From positions 15,905,203 to 15,969,202 of the forward strand of contig CM031869.1 of NCBI GenBank assembly GCA_018697195.1: a DNA stretch of 64,000 nucleotides, read 5' to 3'. The notes under the pieces are model-generated. The model was not told the DNA's origin, did no database searches, and saw only the letters and a program-made list of their open reading frames with translations. This DNA comes from Certhia americana (taxonomy: Eukaryota; Chordata; Aves; Passeriformes; Certhiidae). A program made the translations under genes and the position numbers. Positions 12,362-23,361 of this stretch are shown one piece after another. Positions within the stretch are counted from its first letter, which is position 1. The number at the start of each line of letters is the position of its first letter.

Positions 12362-13537
12362 CCTGCTGAATTATTGCACAGCCTGTGACTGGAAATAGAA
12401 TCATTGGATGGTTCTATGGCCTATTCAGATGTGTATTATGTGACAAAAAATACATATTTTATGACTGATCTTGCCTGAAAGGTTCCCTTCTTCTTTTCCT
12501 TGAAAAAGCAACAAAACAACCACCACCATAAAAACATAACTTGCTTTAAACTCACCTAAACTTTCCATTCTCAAGCTGCTTACCTACAAATACCAAGAGT
12601 AGGATTGGTGGTTTATTTTTTTGTTTAGTTTGTGGGTTTTGTTGTCTTTTTAAAGGCTGTTTTAACTCTTATTTGCATTTCAGATTCCTTCTTTTTGACA
12701 GATTCATGCAGTAATTTTTTTGTTCATGAAAGAGCACGTTTATGAGATTGGAGTACATAGGTGAGGATGTTACATGACCTTTATGGTAAAAGCTATGGTA
12801 TGTATTTCTCTTGAAGATTTCCAGGACCTCTGTAGTGTTCATGTGCTTTTTAGTGCAGGCAAAATACCTTGATGCTTTGGAAACCAGCTGTTGGGCTCAG
12901 TGTTGTAAGAGAATGTTTGGGGAAAAAAGTTCACCAATAAAATAGTTTTATTCATGCAGATGGTTTATGTTTTCTGACGTAAAATGCATTTTAGCTATTC
13001 TTCAGTACTCTCTGAAGTATTTAGAATTTTCTAATATTTTTAAGCAAACTTGATAATCATAATTTTGGAGCATGCATAATGGTTTGGCTTTTTCAACAGT
13101 CTGTAATTCAAGCATGTTGCTAACACTCTTTATGTTTATTTGTATTAATATCGACTGGTGAAGCATATGGGTTTTTATCCTCTTATATTAAGCCTCTCTT
13201 ATGATACCAATAGTGTGATATTATCCCTGGAGTTTATGGATTCCATTGTCTTAATACTGTTGTCAACTTTGCCTCACCGGTTCAGTGTAATCTTTTATTT
13301 GCGATTTTTCCCTAGTTATATATGTTATGTATTTAAATATACTAGTGCATATTTAAATGGTCTGGAAAAGTAACTGATGCTTTATCTATTAAAAAGACCA
13401 AACAGATTTGTGCTTTTCTGAAACCAATTTATCATGTGACTTCTTGGAGGTAGATGTGCCAAAGACTGGGATTTGATCACCTGCTTTCTGTGCCTCCTTG
13501 ATCTAAGCTCAAAAGGTGTTGATGCAAGTATGCTGCA

Positions 13538-13929
13538 TGGACAGACTCTCCAACTAGTTATAGTTGGGAAAGTTGGTATATTTATTGCAGCACTGGAGCA
13601 CAGGGGACTCATCTCCCAGAGACATGTGCTAAATTCACAAAACTCGATTCTCCATTTATTTCTAAAACCTGTACATATTCGTAAAGTTATCCAACATGCC
13701 TATACATATTCATTACCTGACCCCACCTATCCCTGCTTTGTATTAAAATGAGTTTGAAGTTTGACTACGCTTGCATAGTTCTCTTCTTGAAATGAGTCGG
13801 TGGTATTTCAAATGGGTCAGTGGTCCTTTTTGTCATGGCAACCTCCTATCTTCCTCTTATTAGCAGGGCATTTTGTCCCTTGGGTGTAGTCCAAACTCTC
13901 TAACCAGGTTAGGACTGGCTTCAGGCCCA
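13538..13929 (-). mobile_element. solo LTR, ERVK-like, 6-bp target duplication
   Basis: The element starts TGGAC and ends GGCCCA, giving TG...CA ends with a short inverted repeat. It is flanked by an exact 6-bp duplication GCTGCA (13532-13537 and 13930-13935), the length typical of class II (ERVK) retroviruses. On the minus strand a poly(A) signal AATAAA lies at 13586-13581, close to the 3' end, as in an R-U5 region. The neighbouring GCAGCACTGGAGCACAGG motif resembles remembered avian ERVK LTRs. No internal coding sequence is present, so it is a solo LTR of 392 bp. Confidence 0.8.
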
Positions 13930-14751
13930 GCTGCAGTCACGGTTTCTTCACCTCCACAATATATTTTTCTTCTACAAATACAACTAAGTCAAGTAAATGA
14001 TATATTGTCTACGATACTTCTACTCTTTTGCTAGGATCTCCTCTTTTAATTTTCCTAGTCTCTTGTCACTCAGCAGCCCTGGCTTGAAGCTGCAACAGTT
14101 AGGAAGTCAGCTGTGAGTCAGTTTAATACTTGAGGCTTCTGCTGAAGTCAGCAGTAACAGCACAGTTGACACCATTATTTCTCTTCACTGTATTGCAAGG
14201 GGGTAGCCTTTCCTAAGGAAGTGCTTGGAATGCTGCAGGCTGAGCCACAGCACTGAGCAGCTTACATAAGCTTACATAAGCAGCTCAAATCTGAGCCAAA
14301 ATTTCACTTCACCCTTTTCATCTCCTCCAGTGACAGGCGCAATCTTCTAATACACTCTGCTACACTAAGACCAAAGTGTAGAAGTCCTGTGCATAAAGCA
14401 CAGTCAGTAGGGCATTCTTAAAAGAGCTGTATTCCTTCAGAAAATGCAGAGGTGACCCTAGTGTGGCCATTTTGGGAGGAACAAAGCCACCTTGCATAAT
14501 AAATCAGTTCCTAAACTTGAATTGAGCATTTACTTGGTGGATACTGGCAGTGTATTCTGGAAAAGGCTCCTGAGCGTGGCATGTTAAAACATCACTGAGT
14601 AGAAAGTGCCTGGAACACTACCATTACTTGGGCAATTTTGTCTTGTTCTCAAGCCAGCCCTGAAGTATACTGCAACAGTCCTTACTTGCTTGCTATTTAG
14701 CATGTTGAGACTTTCTGAAAATCTGCCTAGAATTAGAAGAGGTAGGAAGTA

Positions 14752-15140
14752 GAATCACAGAGTAGTTTGGGTTCGTATCATCTCATTCCAACTCCTCTGC
14801 CTTGGGCTGGGACACCTTCCGCTAGACCAAGTGGCTCCAAGCCCTGTCTAACCTGGCCATGGGCACTTCCAGGCAAGAGGCAGCCATAGCTGCTCTGGGC
14901 AACCTGTACCAGAGCCTCCCCACCCTCACAGGAAAGAATGTCTTTCCAATATCCCATCTAACTGTGCCCTCTGGCAGTGGGAAGCCATTCCCCCTTGCCT
15001 TGTTACTTCAGGTACTTTTCCAACCCTGCTCTCTATCCAGCTGTCTGGGAGCATGTTTAGGTTCTGAAACGAACTTGAAGTTCTCCCCTCTAAGGCTTCC
15101 TCTCCTCATGGCTGAACAACTCCAACAGTCTCACAAAGGG
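14752..15140 (-). mobile_element. CR1 LINE 3' fragment (antisense)
   Basis: Read on the minus strand this is the 3' end of a chicken-repeat-1 LINE, finishing in the family's terminal TCTGTGATTCT-type motif at 14752. The + strand shows the familiar antisense landmarks in order: a paired-Cys-poor, T/C-rich stretch with GGGACACCTTCC, CTAGACCA, CTGGGCAACCTG and AACAACTCCAACAGTCTCAC. It is strongly 5'-truncated (about 390 bp), which is normal for CR1, and has no coding potential. Confidence 0.9.
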
Positions 15141-18100
15141 TAACTACCTCCAAACAATCCTTAGAATTATTTTTCCTGTATTAGTGTATTTTTGTAAATT
15201 CAAGACTTAAAAATTTGGAGTTAACACAGTTAACCCTAAATACTATTTTCTATTATTGAATTTTCCAAAAGTCATATATCTGAATTATTTTGTGTGGCTT
15301 GTGAATAGTTTAGAGACACTAAATTGTTGAATTTTTTCCTCATTTCCTTATTAAAAAAAGCCCATTCAAAAAAACCCCAAGGAAGTAAAAAAAAACCTAA
15401 ACCAATAAACTAAAACCCTCCCCTTGCACCCTTCAAATCTCTTAAACCAGAAAATCAGCACAAACTCCCAGTTACTCAGTTGGAAGGCATTTTGTTGTCA
15501 AGTGCCATGGGTTTATACAATGAGTGAGGAATCCCTGAGGATCAGTGTTTTCTCGATGATATCTGCCCTGTTGCTGCTTTGAGGACCAGGGAATAAAATA
15601 GCATAAGTAAGCAGAATACTGAATTCAAAATTACCAGAGGTAGTCAGAAGGTATCTGCTCTTGTTTAGGTACAGCGGGGATATGCTGGTGACTCAGGTGG
15701 CTTCTCAGTAAGTCAGAGTAGATTCCTCTTCAACTCCCATTGTTGCTGCCTCATCAAAGTTGGAGAAACTATTGCAAGCTGATGAAATTGGAATTTTGCT
15801 AATCCAGAAAAACAGCTTCTCTTTACAAACTTTTGCAATTGTTTTCTTGGTGGTGCAGTTTGTGCTTTTTGTGGCCTATGAGGAATGCTAGTTCCTTCAG
15901 TAGTTGTTACAACATTTTTGTTCTTTTTCATCTTCCAACAGAATCACCGTGACCAAATCTTATTTGGCATCAAGAAGAAAAACTACTCGTGAGAGTGCGC
16001 AGCATTTGAATAATGGGATTTTAATAGTTTCAGGAAAACACTGTTATTCATATAGATATCTAAAGGGCCTGTACAATTGAGTATTCATCAGGGTATAAAA
16101 ATCTATCCACATGGTTCCCTGTGTTCCTTACAACTTCCATTCAGCTCAATCACTATTCCTGTGGTCTCAGCATCAATGCTGGTGAAAATATGTATAGTCA
16201 AACATATTTCAAGAATGAATTTAATCTCCAGCTGCTTGTGCTGCTGCTTCATTTCCGCTGGCAGGAGTTTTAATGCTTAATATATACCTTGATCATCTAC
16301 TCTGCCTTGAGAAAGTGAGTTACATAACTGCAATGGTCACTGCTTGTATGGAAGAAATTTTCATAAGAAGTGTTTTGCTGGATCTCAGAAAAATAGCACT
16401 TTTAATCAGATTTATTATAGACTTCATGGTATAATGCAGTAATATTAAAAAAACCCCAACCAAACAGAAGCCTCTAAAGTCTATATTGCTTCTTGTGTGC
16501 TGCTGTAAGAAGCATAGAGTGTGTTATTAAAACTTCAGTCTAATGAATTATAACTTTTGTAGATGAAAAAAGAACAGAAAAATGAAGAGGCTCAAAAGAG
16601 TAATTCATCAATCTCCTGTGCACTGGAAAAACAGTTTGAAGTGGGAAGGAAAGGAATATCTGACTTCAAGGTCTCAAAGATGTAGAAAATAACCAGCACT
16701 ATATACATGAGCAAAACATTATTTTTAAAAAAGAACAGTCTTCTGTGGTGTTCATATATTTTATTTTCTGTAATAGAATATTTGGCTTTTCATTCTTTCA
16801 GGCAAAAGAAGCTGTGTTAGGCAACAGTCCAGAAAAATGGAGTTTCGCTATTTATGTATGATTTTCCTTCTGCACAGCTGTTTTTACTTGGAATTTTTCT
16901 TGTCCAAATAGGAAATTTTACTTTGCTAGAGAAAAGAATTTGTGTAAGGTTTTTTTCAGATACTTGCAATGGGTATGAGTTGGAGGAAAATAACCATTTT
17001 TATATAACAATTGACTCCCTTGATTTTTGGAGGAGGTAAATCTGGAGACACAACCTACACTCTAAATTTTCATCTGCTACTAAGAGGGATAACTACAATT
17101 AGGGAGGTGAGGAGGATGTGGCTTTAGGGAGTAGTCTTGGGAAGCCAAGGGCAGATTTGACAGCAGTTACTCCCGGTTTTCATGTTTCATGCTGAGTTCT
17201 GAGCTCAGCAAGATCACAGTTTTCTGCTCTTCAAACCCAAGTCACTGACTGCTGAGTGGAGCCACAGGGTCTACCAGCAACATCCAACCTTCATTGATCT
17301 CTGCTGAGCTGGGGGGGAGCAAAGTAATGGCTTACCGATTTTCTGGACTGAGTGTAAAGTAGTCATGAGCAAGTTCTACTTTGCAATCTGGAGATTCTTT
17401 TTAAAACTTCTTAAAAATGAAATTTGGAGTAAAGTTTTGGAAGAGCCTGTTCACAGCTAGCTTGTTCGCTTCCTTTGTTTCCAGTACAGTGCATTAGTTT
17501 CAACTGCTATCTTACTTTATCAGCTGTTGCCATGCTTCTAGCACAGCTTTTTATGAACAGCTTATTATGATCAAAACAGGACCTCTTCCCCTTCCCATCC
17601 CAATTGGTCACCCAAACTGTCTGTACCTGTGCCAGCTGAACTTTCACTCTACTGGAATGAGAGAGGTTTAAGTTGTACATACACACAATTTCTGATGCAT
17701 TTCACAAAAGTATTGTGCGAGGATGTACTTTCCTCCTTGTGGATGTAGTTCTCCTATGTTAATTTTTGGGGGTTAGCTTTTTTTAAAATAATTTTAGCAG
17801 CCACTTCCTTTCATTTGCTGATCATAGTGAAAAGCAAACTCTCACATTAGTAATGTAGCAATGTTGGAGAGTTCATATACTGGGTTAATATTTCAGCCTT
17901 TTTTTACAATAAACAATACAGTATTGTACCACATTAATGAGAATAATTGAACTGTAATGTAATTAATTTAAATTTGTACCTAAGCCCTGAAACTTTCCTG
18001 TGACTATCTCCTTGTCACTCATTGACTGTGTGGTGAAAAAGCTTGTACCAGTTTTGTTCCATATGACAGTCAGATACAGTATGCAGGAAGTATCTTGTGT

Positions 18101-18318
18101 TCCACCTGTGTCCAATGGCAATTTGAAATTCGGCTGAGAGGAACACTTATTTTCAGAGATCAGTGAAAGTGTCTCTACATGCATCAGAGCATTCCTAGAA
18201 GTCTTGGCTCTGGAAACAAACAAATCTCTATTGTGAAATATCTTGGTGCTAGGCATGTGAACTTCTGGGGTTACTTTGTCTTGCTGTATTTATTAAGACA
18301 TCACAGATGTATTTTGTT
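15141..18318. other. intronic sequence with no gene
   Basis: AT-rich sequence with A-runs near 15350-15410 and no recognisable exon. Open frames are 72 codons or shorter with no family pattern. Confidence 0.55.
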
Positions 18319-18762
18319 TGTTGTGGTTTAAGAATGGTATTTCTCAATTTAGTGTTCCTACTAGTGTTAGACTTTAGTGTTAGAAACACTCCAAACCACG
18401 AGGTGATTGCTCGATCCCCTCTCTTCTTCCCCACTTTGATGATCTGGAGAGGAGAACTGGAGTCACAAAAGACAAAGATCATGGGTTGAGATAAGAAAAG
18501 TTTACTGGAAACAGCAATGAAAAGACAACGAACAGTAATAGCAACAATACAAATGAAAGAGTGTACAAGAAACGATTTGCACCCGAGTTCTCACCCCCGA
18601 CAATACCTGACCACTCCCTCTGCCCTGCCACTCCAGCTGTCTGACAGCCCTTTTCCAGAAAATGAGGTGAGGTGCTACAGAATAACCTCTGCACCCTGGC
18701 CCTGGCCGTTCCCCTTCCTGGCTACTGCAGAAATTAACCCTGTTTTAGCTAGAACCAGGACA
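18319..18762 (-). mobile_element. solo LTR, ERVL-like
   Basis: On the minus strand it begins TGTCCTGGTTCTAGC and ends TTAAACCACAACA, the same start and end style as the very common avian LTR that begins TGTxCTGGTTTTGGCTGGGA. The inner TTATCTCAACCCATGA motif, near the 3' end in that family, is present at 18490-18475. Length is 444 bp. I found no matching target duplication (TTGTT on the left, CAATA on the right), so the exact ends are less sure. It lies just beyond the 3' end of KCNMB1, in the same orientation as that gene. Confidence 0.75.
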
Positions 18763-18945
18763 CAATATTCTTTATATCATAACTTCCTTTTGGTATCAGT
18801 TTTGTAATCTATACAAATAGCAGCCAGGTAGCCTTCCTTGAGTGGCACACTTGTCTCAAATAAGGCAAGGCTAAGACTTGCGTTAACTAGAAGGACATAC
18901 TTTAAGTATAGGCTTCTCTACCATGCCCTATACTTTATGCATATA

Positions 18946-18951
18946 TTTATT
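18946..18951 (-). terminator. KCNMB1: candidate distal poly(A) signal of KCNMB1
   Basis: AATAAA on the minus strand, about 620 bp after the KCNMB1 stop codon and before the antisense-to-KCNIP1 LTR at 18319-18762. Using it would give a 3'UTR of roughly 0.65 kb containing the A-run at 19036-19009. Confidence 0.4.
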
Positions 18952-19008
18952 TATATACAATTGGTGTCAGAGGATTAGAGTGCAAATTTTGTAAAGTCTG
19001 TGTATGTG

Positions 19009-19036
19009 TTTTTTTTTTTTTTTTTTTTTTTTTTTT
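19009..19036. repeat. 28-nt T-run (A-run on the KCNMB1 strand)
   Basis: An uninterrupted homopolymer inside the probable KCNMB1 3'UTR or immediate downstream flank. No adjoining retroposed sequence or target duplication was recognised. Confidence 0.9.
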
Positions 19037-19442
19037 GGCTTTGTCCATTTCCTTTCCCAAAACCAGAGATATCCATGATAAAAAATACACCTTTTGGCAC
19101 CATATCAAAACTGCTTTTCTCAACAGACAAGTATACCATGAGTACATACTGTATTGGTGTATAAAGGTATAAAGGGTGTGCTTGCCAGTGATGATGTATT
19201 TGGATCTGGCACCAACTAATCTCAACCAGGCAGAAAATTAGCACCCCATCTAAAATGTGGAAGAACAGTTTAGTAGTAAATGTGAATTGTAGCTGTACCT
19301 CTTAAAGCCCAAGAAAACAATAGAGAGTAACTAAGTCTGTGTGTTTATGAGGTATTTTCAGGCATTCCTGGGAATGAATCAGTTTTATATTTTGTCCTTT
19401 GTGTAATGGATTGCCATCTGTAGTGGTTGCTATTCAATTTTT

Positions 19443-19448
19443 TTTAAT
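19443..19448 (-). terminator. KCNMB1: candidate proximal poly(A) signal of KCNMB1
   Basis: The variant hexamer ATTAAA on the minus strand, about 120 bp after the KCNMB1 stop codon. It competes with the canonical AATAAA at 18951-18946; sequence alone does not say which is used. Confidence 0.3.
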
Positions 19449-19568
19449 GCCTGCCCTTGAATTGACACTTGGTATATTAAGGATCACAAAATGCCAATAA
19501 GACACGCAGAACAAATGCATCGTAATATCTTCTAACAATTGTAACAGTCTTTGCTAGATGTACATTTT

Positions 19569-19838
19569 TTACTGCCAAGCAGAAAGAACAGAAACATACT
19601 GACTAATTTTTACCAGAACAATAATCAGACATCCACCAGTAAACATGAGTGTAGGCCAGAGGAAAGCAAAGAGGAGGCCTTTTGAGGGATAAAGTCTGCT
19701 TAAAATGACGTTGGTCTGTGTTCCTCCTGGGTCATAGTAACACGGGAAAGTCTGGTATTTTTTGAAATTGCTTGCAATTGTTTCTATTCGTGCTTTAACT
19801 TCTTTAGAGTTCTCCAGCTTGTCTGGGACATATGAGCA
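19569..19838 (-). other. KCNMB1: KCNMB1 last coding exon
   Basis: Acceptor TTTCTTATTTCAG|TGC at 19839/19838. The exon codes for 89 residues starting CSYVP and ends with stop TAA at 19571-19569. It carries the last two loop cysteines, the conserved FPCYYDP and NVIL..RLY patterns and the second membrane segment, ending ...SVLSAWQ. The match to the human C-terminus (LLFSLFWPTFLLTGG) makes KCNMB1 clearly better than KCNMB2-4. Confidence 0.96.
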
Positions 19839-22800
19839 CTGAAATAAGAAATCAAGGTGATTCATTATAACAAATACTTCAATACAAAGTTTTTAGTTAA
19901 GTCAGATTGAGTGAAAAAATCATGCTAGTACTGACAAAGTCTTCTGTGGTTTGGCATCCCTAGAGATTGTCTTGGTTTCCTTATGTCAATCTGCCATGCC
20001 TTGCTTCCCTATGTCCATCAGCATGTCTATGCCCCCAGTCTGCAGATTTACAGATTGGAATTAAGTTGTTGGAAACCAATAACATACATGCTCAAAAATC
20101 CCTGCAGTCTTTGACACTTTCACTTCATTATTACAGTGCCAAGCTCCAGTTCCTAACAGAGCTTCTAGGCACTGCCACAGCAGGAAAGTATTCGTTGTGC
20201 AGAAATTCACACTGCCTTGTCAGTGTGCACAAGAATGAAGTTGTTTCACTGCATACCTCTGGTTGTAAATAGAAAAATACAACAAGCATGGCTGTTGGAG
20301 GCTTCCTACTTGTCCTTGTAAAATAGAACTATTTTGACTTGTAGTAATAATGCAGAGTTTTTTGGGTTTCAGTGGAAATAGACTTTGAAGCAGTAATTTT
20401 TTTTTTGTTGTTCATAAACTCTTTTTTTCTGCAGTATTATTTTTTGTATATAATAATGCTTGAATGTACTAAACTGGAATCTGGCCAAGGCAAAAGCAGG
20501 GATGGTTCCTGACCTGAAAATTTTACTTGCTTTAGTGCAAGTATGTAGGACATAAAGAAGTTACCTCCCCTTGCAGTGAAGAAGACTCTTGTTTCCTTCT
20601 ATGATTGGTAATTTCTGTTTCCTCCTTCACTGCATGTAGTTTTCCCTGAGACAGTCATTATAAAGATAGGCATTAGCTAGAAAAATTCTCTTCAGCTGTA
20701 GTGTTTTATGCTATTAAGATTACGCTGTGGGAAATGCAAACCTTTGCACTTGTAATCTGAGTATGTTTGTTCTGGATTCTGAAAGTACTTCAGTCTTGGG
20801 CATCCAAGATCTGAATTTTCACTGATTTATTTCTTCTTTCTTTCTAAAATGTGCATCATGTTTCCATTTTATCCTTCTTTATTACCTGCTTCATAATATA
20901 CACCTAAAAAACAAGTAAAATTGGGATGTGTGCTCTTACTTTGGATGACTTTAAACTTGATGTCTCTCATGCTAATTCAACAAGGACCTGAACAAGCCAC
21001 AACTTATAAACCATTTGTTACAATGGTTCTTCAGCTGGGAGACTTACATATTTTAGAATGTTCATATGTGTTGTATATTTGTGTTGGTGTAATTCCTTAA
21101 AAAGTATTATCTTAATATTTAATGTAATGTTTAAAATAAAATCCAAAACTGTAATCCAAACTGTAACTGTGTAATTTCTGGAATGTTTTAAAATTGCCTT
21201 AGTCTAAGCCAGACCTTAACATGTAAGAGATGAGTAACTCCTGCTGTTGTGCTGTTTGGTTTAAAAGCTATTGGCCCCTCTCCTCAAAGGTGTTAGATAG
21301 CAGCAGAGAATGAGTATGCATCTGTGTTTCAAGTACCTTAGGATTTCTTTCCAGTGTATCTTCAGTCTGGTAGAGCATAACCTCCTGTCCTGAGGCTGTC
21401 AGATTAACCCATACCTGTAGACAGGGATAAGGAAAGATTTCCTCATCCTCTGAGCCTTCACTCTTTGGGCTGAAAACTTTGTCCTTGATGTTGGCTTTGA
21501 GTACCTTGCACACAGTTTCTGTTGTCCAAACACTACAAAAACAAAACACAAGGTATTCCTTTGAAGGTCATCAGAAGCATCTGTTGCAAGCTGCCTATTA
21601 AAATATATCTGTGTGTGGTGGCTTGGCTGGAGTTCATAGCTGCTCCATCCTGTTGTGATGAACTGTGGCCACTGTACCACTTGGAATCTGTGGCTGTACC
21701 TGGAGAAGGGTTACCATAGCACGTAAGTTAGGGAAAGCATTTTTGTTGTTTTTGCTGTGGTTTTTTTGTACACTCTGTGGTTTTCAGTTAGATTCTGACA
21801 TCCCCATCTGTAACCAGCTTCATGTTATTCAAGAAAGAAAAATTGCTATGGATTTTAAAGCTTGATACTAAATACCTGGAATGCAGTACTCTTCATGTCT
21901 CAGAAATATTTTGACTGATTTCATTCAATAAGCCTCAGAAATCCGATTGCTATACATGTTTTTCCCCACTTCTCTTTTTCTTTATTGCATGGGCTTCTTG
22001 CATAAAGAAGTAGTAGGATTTTGTCTGGGAAAAGTTAATTTTTGCTTTTGCTTATCTGTTTTTCTTAAGAGTTATGTTTCTATTATTGATAACACATTAA
22101 ATTTTGCTCACAGTAGTACGCTTTGATGGCAAAGGAAGTCAAGAAACATTCTCACTCCAGTTATTATGAAACTACTCTTGATACATGTATCTGTCTTGCG
22201 TAATGTAATCTGGAGGCAGGAAAATAAAATACGTTAATTACTCTGTTTTAAAGAGAATGTATTTCAAATAGTTTTGAGATTAAAGGTGCTCTAGCAAGAA
22301 GAATGAGGTGGATGTCCTTGTTTTCTCTGTCAAAATCTGGAAATATAAACAAATGACCTGTACTCTTTGTCTTATTACTTCAATATTTTGTAAATTGATT
22401 GTGTATGTGTAGGCAGAACTTGCAAAATTAAATAAAAGGGTGGGCATTAGTAACTCCTTCAGCATTCATTATGTTCTGTAATATTTGGTGTGGCACACAG
22501 TGTTGTTGAAGGTGCTAGTTTCTTATGATAGTTAATTTGGAAGTAAGATACAGATTCTTGAGTGAACAATTTTACAATAACTTCTGTTGCTCAGGTTTTA
22601 TTAAACACGACACTCCTCCTGCCCATGAAAGAGCTTTTTTGAACTGTTTTTATTTATGCAAGACTTGGCTTTTCATTGTCAAGCTTTGATAAACATGGTT
22701 GGCTTTTTCATTCTACAGTAAGTGTTTCAATTTAGTCCATTTTGTTTAGCTCTGAGGAGAATAATTTCCTCTTTTTTTGTACTCACTTGTGCCTGATGAA

Positions 22801-23108
22801 TTCCTGGCACATATTTTTTTCACTTCTCTCTTAAATACTTACGAACTCTTTGAGAGCACTTCATTTATTGTACAATGTACTTATGTATATTTTATCACTG
22901 TTTTAATTATTGTATATGATGCTAACAGGAAAAAGAATAGCTTTGTTTCATAAACAAATGGCTCTTATTACCTCTTAGTGTAAAATGGTACAATGGTGAT
23001 CCCAATAAAAAAGTACATCATCATGGAGCATGCAACCATTCCCAGTCCCAGGCAGAGGGCTCTTGTCTCCCCTCGCTTTTGTGCAGTCACCAGCTTCTTT
23101 CCCAGCAT
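19569..23108 (-). CDS. KCNMB1: KCNMB1, BK calcium-activated potassium channel subunit beta-1 (three coding exons)
   Basis: This is the regulatory beta-1 subunit of the large-conductance Ca2+- and voltage-activated K+ channel, known mainly from smooth muscle, where it raises apparent Ca2+ sensitivity. Joining 23108-22972, 21532-21337 and 19838-19569 gives 200 codons plus stop, against 191 in human. Features seen: N-terminal MLGKKLVTAQKRGETRALCL; a first membrane segment at about residues 18-41; an extracellular loop with four cysteines (54, 83, 112, 144) as in the family; one N-glycosylation sequon NLT at residue 89; and a second membrane segment at about 165-187 (GLLFAFLWPTLMFTGG and onward). 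The second sequon of the mammalian protein, near residue 142 there, is absent. The extra length is mostly an acidic insertion (SEGSEDEE) between the first two cysteines. All splice sites are consensus GT/AG and no disablement is seen. It lies antisense within the KCNIP1 intron, as in human. Confidence 0.97.
21337..21532 (-). other. KCNMB1: KCNMB1 middle coding exon
   Basis: Acceptor TTTTGTTTTTGTAG|T at 21533/21532, donor CCTAAG|GTACTT at 21337/21336. It has 196 nt: one base completes the split Ser codon, followed by 65 codons. It encodes the first half of the extracellular loop with two cysteines (YPCL context for the second), the NLT sequon and the VMLYQTEDT motif, equivalent to human VLYHTEDT. 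Confidence 0.95.
22972..23108 (-). other. KCNMB1: KCNMB1 first coding exon
   Basis: The ATG is at 23108-23106 and the donor AAGAG|GTAATA at 22972/22971. It encodes 45 residues plus two bases, including the conserved KRGETRALCLG leader and the first membrane segment. The mammalian gene has a noncoding first exon; I could not place the acceptor just upstream of this ATG or that exon with confidence. Confidence 0.95.
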
Positions 23109-23347
23109 GATTTAGAGTTGTGAAACTTGAACAATCTCTTTTTGGTGTAAAATAAAATACAGAAAAGAAAAGGAAAACATTACAGTTATTGTAGTTATGT
23201 AACAACATAATATAATCAATGGAGGAACAACCCCATTTTTGCAAAAAGTAGAACTAAAAAAACCCAACCAAACTTGCTGTGTTTTTTGCAATTGTTATAC
23301 TCCTCTTTTACTTTTAAAATTTATCATTTAGTTTCTTAAGAAATGCA

Positions 23348-23361
23348 TGTGTGTGTGTGTG
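23348..23361. repeat. short (GT)n microsatellite
   Basis: Roughly seven GT units upstream of KCNMB1 on its antisense strand. Simple sequence. Confidence 0.8.

Larger units (their letters stand above)
2606..13531. other. intronic sequence with no gene
   Basis: About 11 kb of AT-rich sequence. The open frames are short and unlike known proteins. I recognised no LINE or LTR here. Only the hairpin-rich block at 10634-10860 and the inverted repeat at 12305-12361 stand out; both have their own entries. Confidence 0.6.
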
